NCBI RefSeq assembly: GCF_004571025.1
Contig: NZ_SPQT01000025.1
Coordinates: 87,668-151,667, forward strand
DNA from: Bradyrhizobium niftali
GTDB taxonomy: Bacteria > Pseudomonadota > Alphaproteobacteria > Rhizobiales > Xanthobacteraceae
Length of the DNA stretch: 64,000 bases
Reading direction: 5' to 3'
Both the position numbers and the translations under genes were made by a program. Shown piece after piece: positions 27,621-36,727 of the stretch. Position 1 is the first letter of the stretch. Each line of letters begins with the position of its first letter. Under the pieces are notes generated by a model. That model searched no databases, had not been told where the DNA came from, and worked only from the letters and a program-made list of their open reading frames with translations.

Positions 27621-28706
27621 TCACGCCTCGAACACGCGCGTCAGCAGCCAATAGCCACCGAGCAGGCTGATGATTGCGGACACCGTGTAGACGAGCTTTG
27701 CGGTTCGCACCGGCTCGGTACGGCCGGCACTGGTCAGCCGGTCCAGCAGGCCGAGCATCGGCAGCATGACCGCAACGATCGCAATCTGCCCGATCTCGAC
27801 GCCGACGTTGAAGGCGGCCAGCGCCGGGACAATGGCATCCGGCGGCAAGCCTATCTCCCGAAGCGCGCCGGCAAAGCCGAAGCCGTGGATCAGGCCAAAC
27901 AGAAAGGCCACGCGCCAGCGCTTGTCGATATCGCGCGAGACAAAATTCTCCACCGCCACGAACACGATCGAGGCCGCGATCGCGGGCTCCACGATGCGAC
28001 CCGGGATGACGAGGACATTCAACGCCGCCAGCGACAACGTCATGGTGTGAGCGATGGTGAAGGCGGTAACGATCTTGATGACCGGAACGAGCCGGCGTGC
28101 CCAGAGCATGACTGCGACCAGAAACGCGACATGATCGTAGCCGAGGAAGATATGCTCGATGCCGGCGAGGAGATAGCGCTGCATGGTCGAGGACAGCGAT
28201 GGCGGCGCCGTCGAGAGCGTGACCGTCGTGTTGCCGGAGTCGAGCAGGGCCTGCGCCTCGGACCTGCCCTGCGCGATCAGCACGATCTGGCGCGCGCCCT
28301 TGTCCTTCTCGGTCAGCACGGTGGAGCGATAGAGGATATCGCCGGTCGTGTTCGCGCAGGCGAAACTGTTGCGATAGACGACGCCGTCCCCGTCGGGGAG
28401 GATCGCAGCAGCACCTGGCGCGCAAGCCGTGCCGCCGCCTGTCACGGCCAGATGCCCATCGAGATAGGCAAGGATGGCGGTCCTGGCCGCTTCGACCGCG
28501 GCCGGATCGACCGCATCCTGCCGCGCATCATAAATCTTCGTGCCGATCAGGCGATCGACGTCGCTGCCTTTCAATCCCAGCTCGACGGTCACCGTGCGAT
28601 CGCCGGTCAGCGCCACGCGCGCCGTCGCGAGGTTGACCTGATGCGCCTCAGCCGGAAAGCAGGCGCCGAGCAGAGCCGCGAGCCACAGCAGCCGGGCCCG
28701 CCTCAT
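27621..28706 (-). CDS. HupE/UreJ-family membrane protein
   Basis: Protein of 361 residues. A signal peptide (to AEA-HQVN) and an extracytoplasmic N-terminal domain of about 150 residues precede six or so membrane helices in the C-terminal half. The RYLLAGIEHIFLGYDHVAFLVAVMLW motif, with histidines in helices, is typical of HupE/UreJ_2 proteins. Relatives are linked to nickel uptake for hydrogenase or urease, but many, like this one, stand apart from such genes. The function here is unproven. Confidence 0.85.
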   Translation of the reverse strand: MRRARLLWLAALLGACFPAEAHQVNLATARVALTGDRTVTVELGLKGSDVDRLIGTKIYDARQDAVDPAAVEAARTAILAYLDGHLAVTGGGTACAPGAAAILPDGDGVVYRNSFACANTTGDILYRSTVLTEKDKGARQIVLIAQGRSEAQALLDSGNTTVTLSTAPPSLSSTMQRYLLAGIEHIFLGYDHVAFLVAVMLWARRLVPVIKIVTAFTIAHTMTLSLAALNVLVIPGRIVEPAIAASIVFVAVENFVSRDIDKRWRVAFLFGLIHGFGFAGALREIGLPPDAIVPALAAFNVGVEIGQIAIVAVMLPMLGLLDRLTSAGRTEPVRTAKLVYTVSAIISLLGGYWLLTRVFEA

Positions 28707-28724
28707 GATCCAGCTCCATCGCCC

Positions 28725-29198
28725 TCACGCCAGCACATCCGCGACGACCGCTTTGGAGACATCCCTAACGTCGGTGGGCTTGAGCCGCACCTGCAAGCCG
28801 CGCTGGCCGCCATTGAGATAGACATAGTCATGCGCGAGCGCGCTCTGCTCGATCACGGTGCGCACGGGCTTGCGCTGCCCGAACGGGCTGATGCCGCCGA
28901 CCTTGAAGCCGGTGACGCGCTCGGCCTCCGGTGGCTTCATCATCTGCGCCGACTTGCCGCTCGCCGCCGCGGCGAGCTTCTTCATCGAGACTTCCTGGTC
29001 GGACGGAACGATCACGCAGACCGGCTTGCCGTCGACGAGCGCCATCAGCGTCTTCAAGACGCGCGCGGGATGCTCGCCAAGCGCGGCGGCGGCCTGGAGC
29101 CCGATGCTCTCGGCATCGGGATCATAGTCGTAAGCGTGCACGGTGAAGGCAACACCGGCGGCCGCGAGCGCACGTGTGGCGGGAGTGACTTTGGACAT
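28725..29198 (-). CDS. ybaK: Cys-tRNA(Pro) deacylase YbaK/EbsC
   Basis: Trans-editing enzyme of 157 residues that hydrolyses mischarged Cys-tRNA(Pro). The YbaK fold runs the whole length: the N-terminal AATRALAAAGVAFTVHAYDYDP and the central LDAL-type VLKTLMALVDGKPVCVIVPSDQEVSMKKLA with the catalytic lysine region, and GGISPFGQRKPV near the end. Size and pattern match the family. It is a single gene with no operon partner visible. Confidence 0.93.
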   Translation of the reverse strand: MSKVTPATRALAAAGVAFTVHAYDYDPDAESIGLQAAAALGEHPARVLKTLMALVDGKPVCVIVPSDQEVSMKKLAAAASGKSAQMMKPPEAERVTGFKVGGISPFGQRKPVRTVIEQSALAHDYVYLNGGQRGLQVRLKPTDVRDVSKAVVADVLA

Positions 29199-29274
29199 GG
29201 GCGATGTTTACCACCGCCGCCGCGAGGAGCGAAGGGACGGCGACGTGGGTGCACGCACACGCCACACCCCCGGT

Positions 29275-29401
29275 GTCGTCCCGGCGAAGGCCGGGACCCA
29301 TAACCCCAGGGAGTTGTTTGGCGAAGATTCGTGGTCCGGTATTGCGACCGTCCGCAATCGAGATATCGCGCGGTATCGGTCCCGGCCTTCGCCGGGACGA
29401 C
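29275..29401. repeat. Inverted pair of GC-rich palindromic repeats
   Basis: GTCGTCCCGGCGAAGGCCGG at 29275-29294, continuing to 29301, and its reverse complement at 29378-29401 face each other. Each copy is itself a hairpin (CCCGGC-GAAG-GCCGGG). Such elements are common between genes in Bradyrhizobium-like genomes. The 248-base gap between fdsA and ybaK holds nothing else. Confidence 0.75.
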
Positions 29402-29446
29402 AGCAGCGGTTTGGCTAGCGGCGCCCCGCCAAAGCTATTGCAGCGC

Positions 29447-32215
29447 CTACTCCGCCGCGTCCCGCATTTCGGCGCGCTCGGCTTTGACCGCGCAGAACTT
29501 GAATTCCGGGATCTTGCCGAACGGATCGAGCGCCGGGTTGGTCAGGAGGTTCGCCGCCGCTTCCGCGTAGCAGAACGGCATGAACACCATGTTCTCCGGC
29601 ACGTCGCGGTCGGAGCGGACCTTGACCTCGACGGCGCCGCGGCGGGTCTCCAGGCGAATGAAGTCACCCGGCGCGAGCTGCTTCTTGCGCATGTCCTTCG
29701 GGCTCATGAAGGCGACCGCCTCCGGCTCGATCTGGTCGAGCACCTGCGCGCGGCGGGTCATCGAGCCGGTGTGCCAATGCTCAAGCACGCGGCCGGTCGA
29801 GAGCACCATCGGATATTCGGCGTCGGGAAGCTCGTCCGGCGGGATGACGTGGGCCGGCACGATCTTGCCGCGCCCGCTCGCGGTCGGGAAGCCGGCGGTG
29901 AAGATGATCTCGTTGCCCGGCTTGTTCGGATCGTCCGCCGGATAGGTGACGGCACCTTCGCGCACCAGCCGTTCCCAGCTGATGTTCTTGAGCGACGGCA
30001 TGAGCTCTGCCATCTCGGTGTAGACATCGCCGGGGCCGGCATAATTCCACGGCAGGCCCATGCGCTTGCCGATCTCCTGGATGATCCAGAGATCCTGCCG
30101 CGCATCGCCCGGCGGCTTGATCACCTGACGCGCGAGCTGCACGCGGCGATCGGTGTTGGTGAAGGAGCCGTCCTTCTCGGCGAAGGCCGAGGCCGGCAGG
30201 ATGACGTCGGCGTGGAACGCGGTCTCGGTGACGAAGAGATCCTGCACCACGAGATGGTCGAGCATGGCGAGCGCGTGCCGCGCATGCTGGAGATCGGGGT
30301 CCGACATCGCGGGGTTCTCGCCCTCGATATACATGGCCTTGATCTCGCCGGCATGGATCGCGTTCATGATCTCGACCACCGTGAGGCCGCGCACGGGATC
30401 GAGATCCTGCTGCCACAGCTTCTCGAAGGCGCCGCGCAAGTCGTCGCGGCCGACCGGCTGGTAGTCCGGCAGGAACATCGGGATCAGGCCGGCGTCGGAG
30501 GCGCCCTGCACGTTGTTCTGGCCGCGCAGCGGATGCAGACCGGTGCCGGGGCGGCCGACCTGGCCGGTGATCAGCGCGAGCGCAATCAGGCAGCGCGCAT
30601 TGTCGGTGCCGTGGACATGCTGGCTGATGCCCATGCCCCAGAAGATGATCGACGACTTTGCCCGCGCATAGGTGCGCGCAACCTCGCGCAGCGTTTGCGC
30701 CGGGACGCCGCAGATCGCTTCCATCTTCTCCGGCGTGAACTCCTTGATCTTCTCCTTGAGGTCCTCGAAGCCCTCGGTGTAGCCGGCGATGTACTGGTCG
30801 TCGGTCAGGCCTTCCGTGATGATCGTGTTGATCATCGCGTTCAGCATGGCGACGTCGGAGCCGGGCTTGAACTGCAGGTGCTTGGTCGCATAGCGCGACA
30901 GCGTCTGCCGGCGCGGGTCCATCACGAACAGCTTGGCGCCATTCTGCTTGACCGCGTTCTTGATGAAGGTGGCGGCGACCGGATGGTTCACGGTCGGGTT
31001 CGCCCCGATCACGATGATCACCTCGGCGTCCATCGCCGCCGAGAACGGCGCCGACACGGCGCCCGAACTCAGGCCTTCGAACAGCGCCGCCACCGACGAG
31101 GCGTGGCACAGCCGGGTGCAGTGGTCGACATTGTTGGAGCCGAAACCGGTGCGCACCAGCTTCTGGAACAGATAGGCCTCTTCGTTCGAGCCCTTGGCCG
31201 AGCCGAAGCCGGCGAGCGCCTTGACGCCGTTCTCGTCACGGATCTTGACGAGGCCCTTGGCGGCGATGTCGAGCGCTTCCTCCCAGCTCGCTTCGCGGAA
31301 ATGGGTGAAGGGATTGGCCGGATCGACCTGGTCGTTGGCATCCTTCTTCGCATTGGGCAGCCGCACCAGCGGCTTGGTCAGGCGATGCGGATGGTGGATG
31401 TAGTCGAAGCCGAAGCGGCCCTTGACGCAGAGACGGTTGCGGTTGGCGGGACCGTCGCGGCCCTCCGCATAGATCACCTTCTCGTCCTTGACCTCATAGG
31501 TGACCTGGCAGCCGACGCCGCAGAACGGGCAGAGCGAGTCCACCTTCCTGTCGGCATAGGTGACGCGGGTCTGCTTCTCGTCGAGCATCACGGCCGGCAT
31601 CAACGCGCCGGTCGGGCAGGCCTGCACGCATTCGCCGCAGGCGACGCAGGTGGACTCACCCATGGGATCGTCGAAGTCGAACACGATCTTCGAGCCATGA
31701 TTGCGGTAGGCCATGCCGATGACGTCGTTGACCTGCACCTCGCGGCAGGCGCGCACGCACAGGCCGCACTGGATGCAGGCATCGAGATTGACGCGCATCG
31801 CCGGATGGCTGGCGTCGGTCGCCCAGCGCTCGGCGGCAGGAAAGCGGCTCTCGGTGACGCCGGTGGTCTCGGCCCAGTGCCAGAACTTCGAATCCGGATC
31901 GTGCGAGGTCTCGCGCGCCGGCTGGTCGGCGACGAGCAGCTCCATCACCATCTTCTGCGCCGAAACCGCGCGCGCGCTTTCGGTCTTCACCTTCATGCCG
32001 ACCGACGGCGTGCGCTTGCAGGATGCGGCGAGCACGCGCTCGCCCTCGATCTCGACCATGCAGGCGCGGCAATTGCCGTCGGGGCGATAGTCGGGCGCCG
32101 GCGAGTAGCACAGATGCGGGATGTCGCGGCCCTGGCGTTTTGCGACCTGCCAGATGGTCTCGCCGGGACTGGCCTCGACCTGCTTGCCGTCGAGCTCGAA
32201 CGTGATTTTGGTCAT
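29447..32215 (-). CDS. fdsA: NAD-dependent formate dehydrogenase, catalytic alpha subunit
   Basis: Cytoplasmic Mo-bis-MGD enzyme of 922 residues oxidising formate to CO2. Domains in order: an N-terminal 2Fe-2S ferredoxin domain (CYSPAPDYRPDGNCRACMVE), then a His-Cys and 4Fe-4S region with CIQCGLCVRAC and CVACGECVQACPTGAL. A further 4Fe-4S binding segment CPFCGVGC follows, then the molybdopterin domains with the CTRLCHASSV active-site region. It is coupled to the upstream fdsGB gene by a 4-base overlap. The cofactor genes needed for it (moeA, mobAB, fdhD) lie within 11 kb. I found no fdsD-like small subunit gene. Confidence 0.95.
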   Translation of the reverse strand: MTKITFELDGKQVEASPGETIWQVAKRQGRDIPHLCYSPAPDYRPDGNCRACMVEIEGERVLAASCKRTPSVGMKVKTESARAVSAQKMVMELLVADQPARETSHDPDSKFWHWAETTGVTESRFPAAERWATDASHPAMRVNLDACIQCGLCVRACREVQVNDVIGMAYRNHGSKIVFDFDDPMGESTCVACGECVQACPTGALMPAVMLDEKQTRVTYADRKVDSLCPFCGVGCQVTYEVKDEKVIYAEGRDGPANRNRLCVKGRFGFDYIHHPHRLTKPLVRLPNAKKDANDQVDPANPFTHFREASWEEALDIAAKGLVKIRDENGVKALAGFGSAKGSNEEAYLFQKLVRTGFGSNNVDHCTRLCHASSVAALFEGLSSGAVSAPFSAAMDAEVIIVIGANPTVNHPVAATFIKNAVKQNGAKLFVMDPRRQTLSRYATKHLQFKPGSDVAMLNAMINTIITEGLTDDQYIAGYTEGFEDLKEKIKEFTPEKMEAICGVPAQTLREVARTYARAKSSIIFWGMGISQHVHGTDNARCLIALALITGQVGRPGTGLHPLRGQNNVQGASDAGLIPMFLPDYQPVGRDDLRGAFEKLWQQDLDPVRGLTVVEIMNAIHAGEIKAMYIEGENPAMSDPDLQHARHALAMLDHLVVQDLFVTETAFHADVILPASAFAEKDGSFTNTDRRVQLARQVIKPPGDARQDLWIIQEIGKRMGLPWNYAGPGDVYTEMAELMPSLKNISWERLVREGAVTYPADDPNKPGNEIIFTAGFPTASGRGKIVPAHVIPPDELPDAEYPMVLSTGRVLEHWHTGSMTRRAQVLDQIEPEAVAFMSPKDMRKKQLAPGDFIRLETRRGAVEVKVRSDRDVPENMVFMPFCYAEAAANLLTNPALDPFGKIPEFKFCAVKAERAEMRDAAE

Positions 32216-33915
32216 TCGGCCGCTTCCTTGAACTCGTCAGGGAAATATTTGATCACGGTGGCAAGCGGATTCGATGCCGCCTGTCCGAGCCCGCAAATCG
32301 AGGCATCGCGCATCGCCTGGCTCAATTCTTCCAGCAAGGCACGGTCCCAGACCGGCTTCTGCATCAGCAGCGCCGCCTTCTGGGTTCCGACGCGGCACGG
32401 CGTGCACTGGCCGCAGCTCTCGTCCTCGAAGAACTTCATCAGGTTCAGAGCCGCTGCGCGCACGCTGTCCTTCTGCGACAGGATCACGATCGCGGCCGAG
32501 CCGATGAAGCAGCCGTATTTCTCCAGCGTGCCGAAATCGAGCGGGATGTCGTCCATCGATGCCGGCAAAATGCCGCCGGACGCGCCGCCCGGCAGGTAGG
32601 CGTAGAAGGTGTGGCCGTCGGCCATGCCGCCGCAATATTCGTCGATCAGCTCGCGCACGGTGATGCCTGATGGCGCGAGCTTCATGCCGGGATTTTTCAC
32701 GCGGCCAGAGACCGAGAAGCTGCGCAGGCCATGACGCTCGTGGCGGCCGTGGCCCTTCCACCAGTCGGCGCCCTTCTCGACGATGTCGCGCACCCACCAC
32801 AGCGTCTCGATGTTGTTGATCAGCGTCGGCAGGCCGAACAGGCCGACCTGGAACGGATAAGGCGGCTTGTGCCGGGGCAGGCCGCGCTTGCCCTCGATGC
32901 TCTCGAGCAGCGAAGATTCCTCGCCGCAGATATAGGCGCCGGCGCCGCGGCGCATGTGCAGCGTCGGGCCATCCGGCGGCAGCTTTGCGATCTCGCGCTC
33001 CAGGATCTCGCGCGAGGCCGGATATTCGTCGCGCAGGTAGATGTAGACGTCGGAAGCCTGCACCACATGCGCGCCGATCAGCATGCCCTCGATGAAGCGG
33101 TGCGGATCGCTTTCGAGATAGACGCGATCCTTGAACGTGCCGGGCTCGCCCTCGTCGCCGTTGATCGCCATCAGCCGCGGACCGGGCTCGCCCAGCACCG
33201 CGCGCCATTTGCGGCCCGTCGGGAAGCCGGCGCCGCCGAGGCCGCGCAGCGAGGCGTCGTCGAGCGCCTTCAGCAGATGGTCCTTCGGCAATTCACCCGA
33301 ACGAACGCGATTGAGCAGCTTGTAGCCGCCGCCCGCGACATAGGCGTCGTAGCCGATATATTTGGGCAGATGCGCGTGGGTGTCGCCGGCCTTCGCGGCC
33401 GCCATCACATTGGCGACGGTCGCATGATCGACGAAGTTGTGTCCGACTTCCGCGGCAGGTGCGGTGTCGCAGCGGCCGACGCAGGGCGCGCGCACGACGC
33501 GGATGCCGGGACCCGACGCGCTCTGCAAATCCGCGAGCAGCTTCTCGCCGCCCAGCATCGCGCAAGTGAGAGAATCGCAGACGCGGATCGTCAGCGGCGC
33601 GATGTCAGGCTCACCTTCCTTCACGATGTCGAAATGCGCGTAGAAAGTCGCGGTCTCGAACACCTCGGCGAAAGCGAGCTTCATCTCGTCGGCAAGCGCG
33701 GCGAGATGCGCCGCCGAGATCTGGTGATATGTGTCCTGGATCAGGTGGAGATATTCGATCAGGAGGTCGCGCCGCCGCGGGCGATCGCCGAGCAACTGCT
33801 CGATCTCGTGTGCGGCGGTGGGATCGACCTGCCGCCCCTTGGGCGTGGCCTTGGCTCGCTTCCGTCCCTCGCCCGGATGTTCGAACGAGCGGACCTCGTG
33901 CACGTCATGGCTCAT
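32212..33915 (-). CDS. fdsB: Formate dehydrogenase gamma-beta fusion (NuoE/NuoF-like)
   Basis: Protein of 567 residues. Residues about 30-175 are a NuoE/FdsG-like 2Fe-2S domain (CDSLTCAMLGG, CVGRCDTAPA). Residues about 190-560 are a NuoF/FdsB-like domain with the FMN and NAD motifs GLRGLGGAGFPTGRKW, GDEGEPGTFKDR and GAGAYICGEESSLLESIEG, and the 4Fe-4S cluster motif SCGQCTPCR. It passes electrons from FdsA to NAD. In many bacteria fdsG and fdsB are separate genes; here they are one. It heads the operon, behind a long palindrome. Confidence 0.94.
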   Translation of the reverse strand: MSHDVHEVRSFEHPGEGRKRAKATPKGRQVDPTAAHEIEQLLGDRPRRRDLLIEYLHLIQDTYHQISAAHLAALADEMKLAFAEVFETATFYAHFDIVKEGEPDIAPLTIRVCDSLTCAMLGGEKLLADLQSASGPGIRVVRAPCVGRCDTAPAAEVGHNFVDHATVANVMAAAKAGDTHAHLPKYIGYDAYVAGGGYKLLNRVRSGELPKDHLLKALDDASLRGLGGAGFPTGRKWRAVLGEPGPRLMAINGDEGEPGTFKDRVYLESDPHRFIEGMLIGAHVVQASDVYIYLRDEYPASREILEREIAKLPPDGPTLHMRRGAGAYICGEESSLLESIEGKRGLPRHKPPYPFQVGLFGLPTLINNIETLWWVRDIVEKGADWWKGHGRHERHGLRSFSVSGRVKNPGMKLAPSGITVRELIDEYCGGMADGHTFYAYLPGGASGGILPASMDDIPLDFGTLEKYGCFIGSAAIVILSQKDSVRAAALNLMKFFEDESCGQCTPCRVGTQKAALLMQKPVWDRALLEELSQAMRDASICGLGQAASNPLATVIKYFPDEFKEAAE

Positions 33916-33958
33916 CGATGAGTCTCGTCAACCTTCTTTAGAACAGGTCCAATTCTAA

Positions 33959-33983
33959 CTCTTGGCATACCAGATGCCAAGAG
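33959..33983. promoter_or_regulatory. Long palindrome upstream of fdsGB-fdsA
   Basis: Perfect 10-bp inverted repeat CTCTTGGCAT-N5-ATGCCAAGAG, 44-68 bp before the fdsGB start codon. It is probably the operator for the formate dehydrogenase operon regulator. No LysR-type fds regulator lies next to it. The HTH-PBP gene at 44748 is one candidate. Confidence 0.65.
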
Positions 33984-34069
33984 AATTCATCCGTTCCGTT
34001 AAGCATTTAAGGGGCATGCGGCCAACAAGCCCCACGCCCCTTGCCTCGAACTGTTCGTGGAACCCGACC

Positions 34070-34351
34070 TCAGGTCTTGTTCATGCACTCCTCGATGTAG
34101 AACCAGCGGTCGTCGCCGGCGAGGCCCTTGGACTTCACGTCGGCACGGCAGGCCTTGAGCTTCGGCTTGTTGGCGGACCACTTCGCTTTCATGTCCTTCA
34201 GCTTCTGCATGGTGAGCTTGATCTTGCCCGGCTTGGCCTCCGTCGTCGTCGCCGGTGCGGTGGTGGCAGGTGCCGCCGCGGTTTGCGCGGACGCGGCATG
34301 AAGGCCAGCGACCAGCAACACGGCCGCAAGGCAAATTCGGGTACGAAGCAT
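34070..34351 (-). CDS. Small secreted protein
   Basis: Reading frame of 93 residues with a clear signal peptide (MLRTRICLAAVLLVAGLHAA, cleavage near ASAQ). An Ala/Thr/Pro-rich linker follows, then a basic helical domain with two cysteines (LKACRADVKSKGL, FYIEECMNK). The pattern recalls short PsiF-like periplasmic proteins, but I would not assign a function. It stands alone between fdsGB and the OFA transporter. Confidence 0.75.
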   Translation of the reverse strand: MLRTRICLAAVLLVAGLHAASAQTAAAPATTAPATTTEAKPGKIKLTMQKLKDMKAKWSANKPKLKACRADVKSKGLAGDDRWFYIEECMNKT

Positions 34352-34444
34352 TTAAATCCCCCTAAGTCCCAGTCTCGATGATGTCTGAAAGGCGAACGCC
34401 GCGGGACGCCGATGATGAGCATCCTGCGGCTGTCTTGATAGCGA

Positions 34445-36100
34445 TCAGAATATCTTGACCGCGCTCTCCAGCGTCTTCCAGACACCCCAGAGCAGGGGAA
34501 TGCCGACGAAGGCCCAGAACAGCGCCGCCTTGGCGTCAAGCCCGCCGAACCCGATGCCGTAGGAGCCGTGCGGCCCCGCCGCGGCGGCGCTGGCGCTCGC
34601 TGCCTGCAACTTGGCGACATCGGCATCCTTCATGTGCCACTTCGAATCGACCGGCTTGATCAGATAGTTGCAGATCAGGCCCGCGATCAGCATCGCGCAC
34701 AGGATGTACATGGTGGTGTTATAGAGCTGGTCGCGCGGCACGCCGGCCGCGAGCTGGAACTCGCGGATGTAGTTGACCACGACGGGGCCGATGATGCCCG
34801 CGGTGGACCATGCCGTCAGCAGCCGGCCGTGGATGGCGCCGACGAACTGCGTGCCGAACATGTCGGCGAGATAGGCCGGCACGGTCGCGAAGCCGCCGCC
34901 ATACATCGACAGGATGATGCCGAAGCCGAGCACGAACAGCAGCTTCGAGCCCATCGCCGCAAAGGTCGGCGCCAGCGCATAGAGCACGATGCCGAGGATG
35001 AAGAAGGTGTAGTAGGTGTTCTTGCGTCCGATCTTGTCCGACAGCGACGCCCAGAAGAAGCGGCCGCCGATGTTGAACAGCGACAGCAATCCGGCAAAGC
35101 CCGCGGCGATCGCTGCGATCTGCGCCTTCTGCCCGGCATCGAGCGCGTTGAAGCCGACGTCCGGCAGGCCGATCAGCTTGCCGGCGAAGATCTCCTGAAG
35201 CATGGGCGAGGCCATGCCGATCACGCCGATGCCGGCCGACACGTTCAGGCAGAGCACCCACCAGATCAGCCAGAACTGCGGCGTCTTGTGTGCGTCGTTG
35301 AGATGAACGTTGTTCTTCGAGATCATCGCGTTGGCCTTGGACGGCGGGGTCCAGCCTTCCGGCTGCCAGCCGGGCGGCGGCAAGCGATAGCGGAACGCGC
35401 CGATCATCATGAACACGAAGTAGATGACGCCCATCGCAACGAAGGTCTCCCAGACGCCGACCGACGTCGGACTCTTGAAGTAGTTCATCAGGAGGTTCGC
35501 CAGCGGCGCGCCGATCATGGCGCCGCCGCCGAAGCCCATGATGGCCATGCCGGTCGCCATGCCGCGGCGGTCCGGAAACCACTTCACCAGCGTCGACACC
35601 GGCGAGATATAGCCAAGGCCAAGACCGATGCCCCCGATCACGCCCGAGCCCAGCCACAACAGCCAGAGCTGATGGGTGTAGACCCCGATCGCACCGAGGA
35701 AGAGGCCGCCGCACCAGCAGAGCGCCGAGACGAAGCCGGCCTTGCGCGGTCCCACGCGTTCCAGCCAGCCGCCCCAGACTGCAGCCGCGATACCGAGCAA
35801 CACGAAGAACAGGGTGTACATCCATCCCATGCTGGCGACCTTCCAGTCGCAGCTGGTCGTGAACAGTTCCTGGAACAGCGAAATATCCCCGCAGACCTTT
35901 GGCGCGGTCAGCCCGATCGCGCGTGAGAGCGGCAACCAGAACACCGAGAAGCCGTAGGCCATGCCGATGCACAAATGGATGCACAGCGCCGCAGGCGGCA
36001 CCAGCCAGCGATTGAAGCCGGCGGTCGCGATCGTCCGCTCACGATCAAGAAAGCCGGCGCCAGCGCCTGAAATCGTTCCAGCGCTCTCAATAGTCGACAT
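34445..36100 (-). CDS. OFA-family (oxalate/formate antiporter) MFS transporter
   Basis: Inner-membrane transporter of 551 residues with about 12 membrane helices. The N-terminus WLVPPAALCIHLCIGMAYGF and the repeated GGIGLGLGYISPVSTLVKWFPDRRGMATG motif are typical of the OxlT/OFA family. The C-terminal tail reads back into two further hydrophobic stretches. Position beside fds genes suggests transport of formate or oxalate feeding formate dehydrogenase. Substrate assignment is by family and context only. Confidence 0.88.
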   Translation of the reverse strand: MSTIESAGTISGAGAGFLDRERTIATAGFNRWLVPPAALCIHLCIGMAYGFSVFWLPLSRAIGLTAPKVCGDISLFQELFTTSCDWKVASMGWMYTLFFVLLGIAAAVWGGWLERVGPRKAGFVSALCWCGGLFLGAIGVYTHQLWLLWLGSGVIGGIGLGLGYISPVSTLVKWFPDRRGMATGMAIMGFGGGAMIGAPLANLLMNYFKSPTSVGVWETFVAMGVIYFVFMMIGAFRYRLPPPGWQPEGWTPPSKANAMISKNNVHLNDAHKTPQFWLIWWVLCLNVSAGIGVIGMASPMLQEIFAGKLIGLPDVGFNALDAGQKAQIAAIAAGFAGLLSLFNIGGRFFWASLSDKIGRKNTYYTFFILGIVLYALAPTFAAMGSKLLFVLGFGIILSMYGGGFATVPAYLADMFGTQFVGAIHGRLLTAWSTAGIIGPVVVNYIREFQLAAGVPRDQLYNTTMYILCAMLIAGLICNYLIKPVDSKWHMKDADVAKLQAASASAAAAGPHGSYGIGFGGLDAKAALFWAFVGIPLLWGVWKTLESAVKIF

Positions 36101-36419
36101 ACAGTCCTCCCCTAAGCCGCCCTTCTGAGCAGCCTGCCGCTAAGATCCTGATCCTCAGCCATTCACGGTGCAGCCAGCTGTCCCCGCTGCCCCGCATCAT
36201 CATCCGGCGCGCGCCAGGACCGGTCACGCACCTCCGAAAAATAAACCCCGCGAGCGGGGGCTCTATGCCCGACACGACGTGCAGGCTTCGTGTTTGGCCC
36301 GTTGATCCGCGTATCGCAGACAACACTCAACCTCCGCGCCCGCACGGAGAAAGTCGATTTGGGCAGAAGCCATGATCGATGTCGATAGACAAAAGGTCGG
36401 TATCAACGCGGTAACGCGC
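36101..36419. other. Intergenic region between transporter and tusA
   Basis: About 319 bases holding the control region of the OFA transporter and a leftward terminator for the tusA-moeA-mobB operon. No reading frame here looks coding. Confidence 0.6.
36236..36260 (-). terminator. Rho-independent terminator of mobB-moeA-tusA operon
   Basis: Read on the reverse strand, a CCCCG-CTCG-CGGGG stem (36246-36259) is followed by TTTATTTTT at 36245-36236. It lies about 160 bases past the tusA stop. Confidence 0.7.
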
Positions 36420-36683
36420 TCACGAACGCAGCGCACCATTGGCGTTGCTTATCGGACCATTTGTTTTTTCTATCAAGAACACGATGCGCGCGTCGTTGCG
36501 CTCGGTGATCTCCACCGTGTCGCCGGTCTCGCGAATCAGGTTCGGAATGTCAATCACCGACAGGGGATCGGTGCAGTACACCTCGAGCTGATCGCCCGGC
36601 TGCAACGGTTTGAGCGCCTTGCGTGTCTTCAGGGCGGGCAGCGGGCATTTCAGCCCGGTGAGATCGAGCGTGGTTCTGGTCAT
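36420..36683 (-). CDS. tusA: TusA/SirA-family sulfur-carrier protein
   Basis: Protein of 87 residues. The family signature with the active cysteine is DLTGLKCPLPALKTRKALK (Cys-Pro motif near residue 13). TusA proteins relay persulfide sulfur; relatives supply sulfur for molybdenum-cofactor sulfuration by FdhD, which fits this neighbourhood. The start ATG is at 36683. It is last in the mobB-moeA-tusA operon, 44 bases after the moeA stop. It could also be a YeeD/YedF-like member. Confidence 0.87.
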   Translation of the reverse strand: MTRTTLDLTGLKCPLPALKTRKALKPLQPGDQLEVYCTDPLSVIDIPNLIRETGDTVEITERNDARIVFLIEKTNGPISNANGALRS

Positions 36684-36727
36684 GGGCGCAACATGGCGGT
36701 GCCGGTCCCTGCCGTCAACGCAACCGG

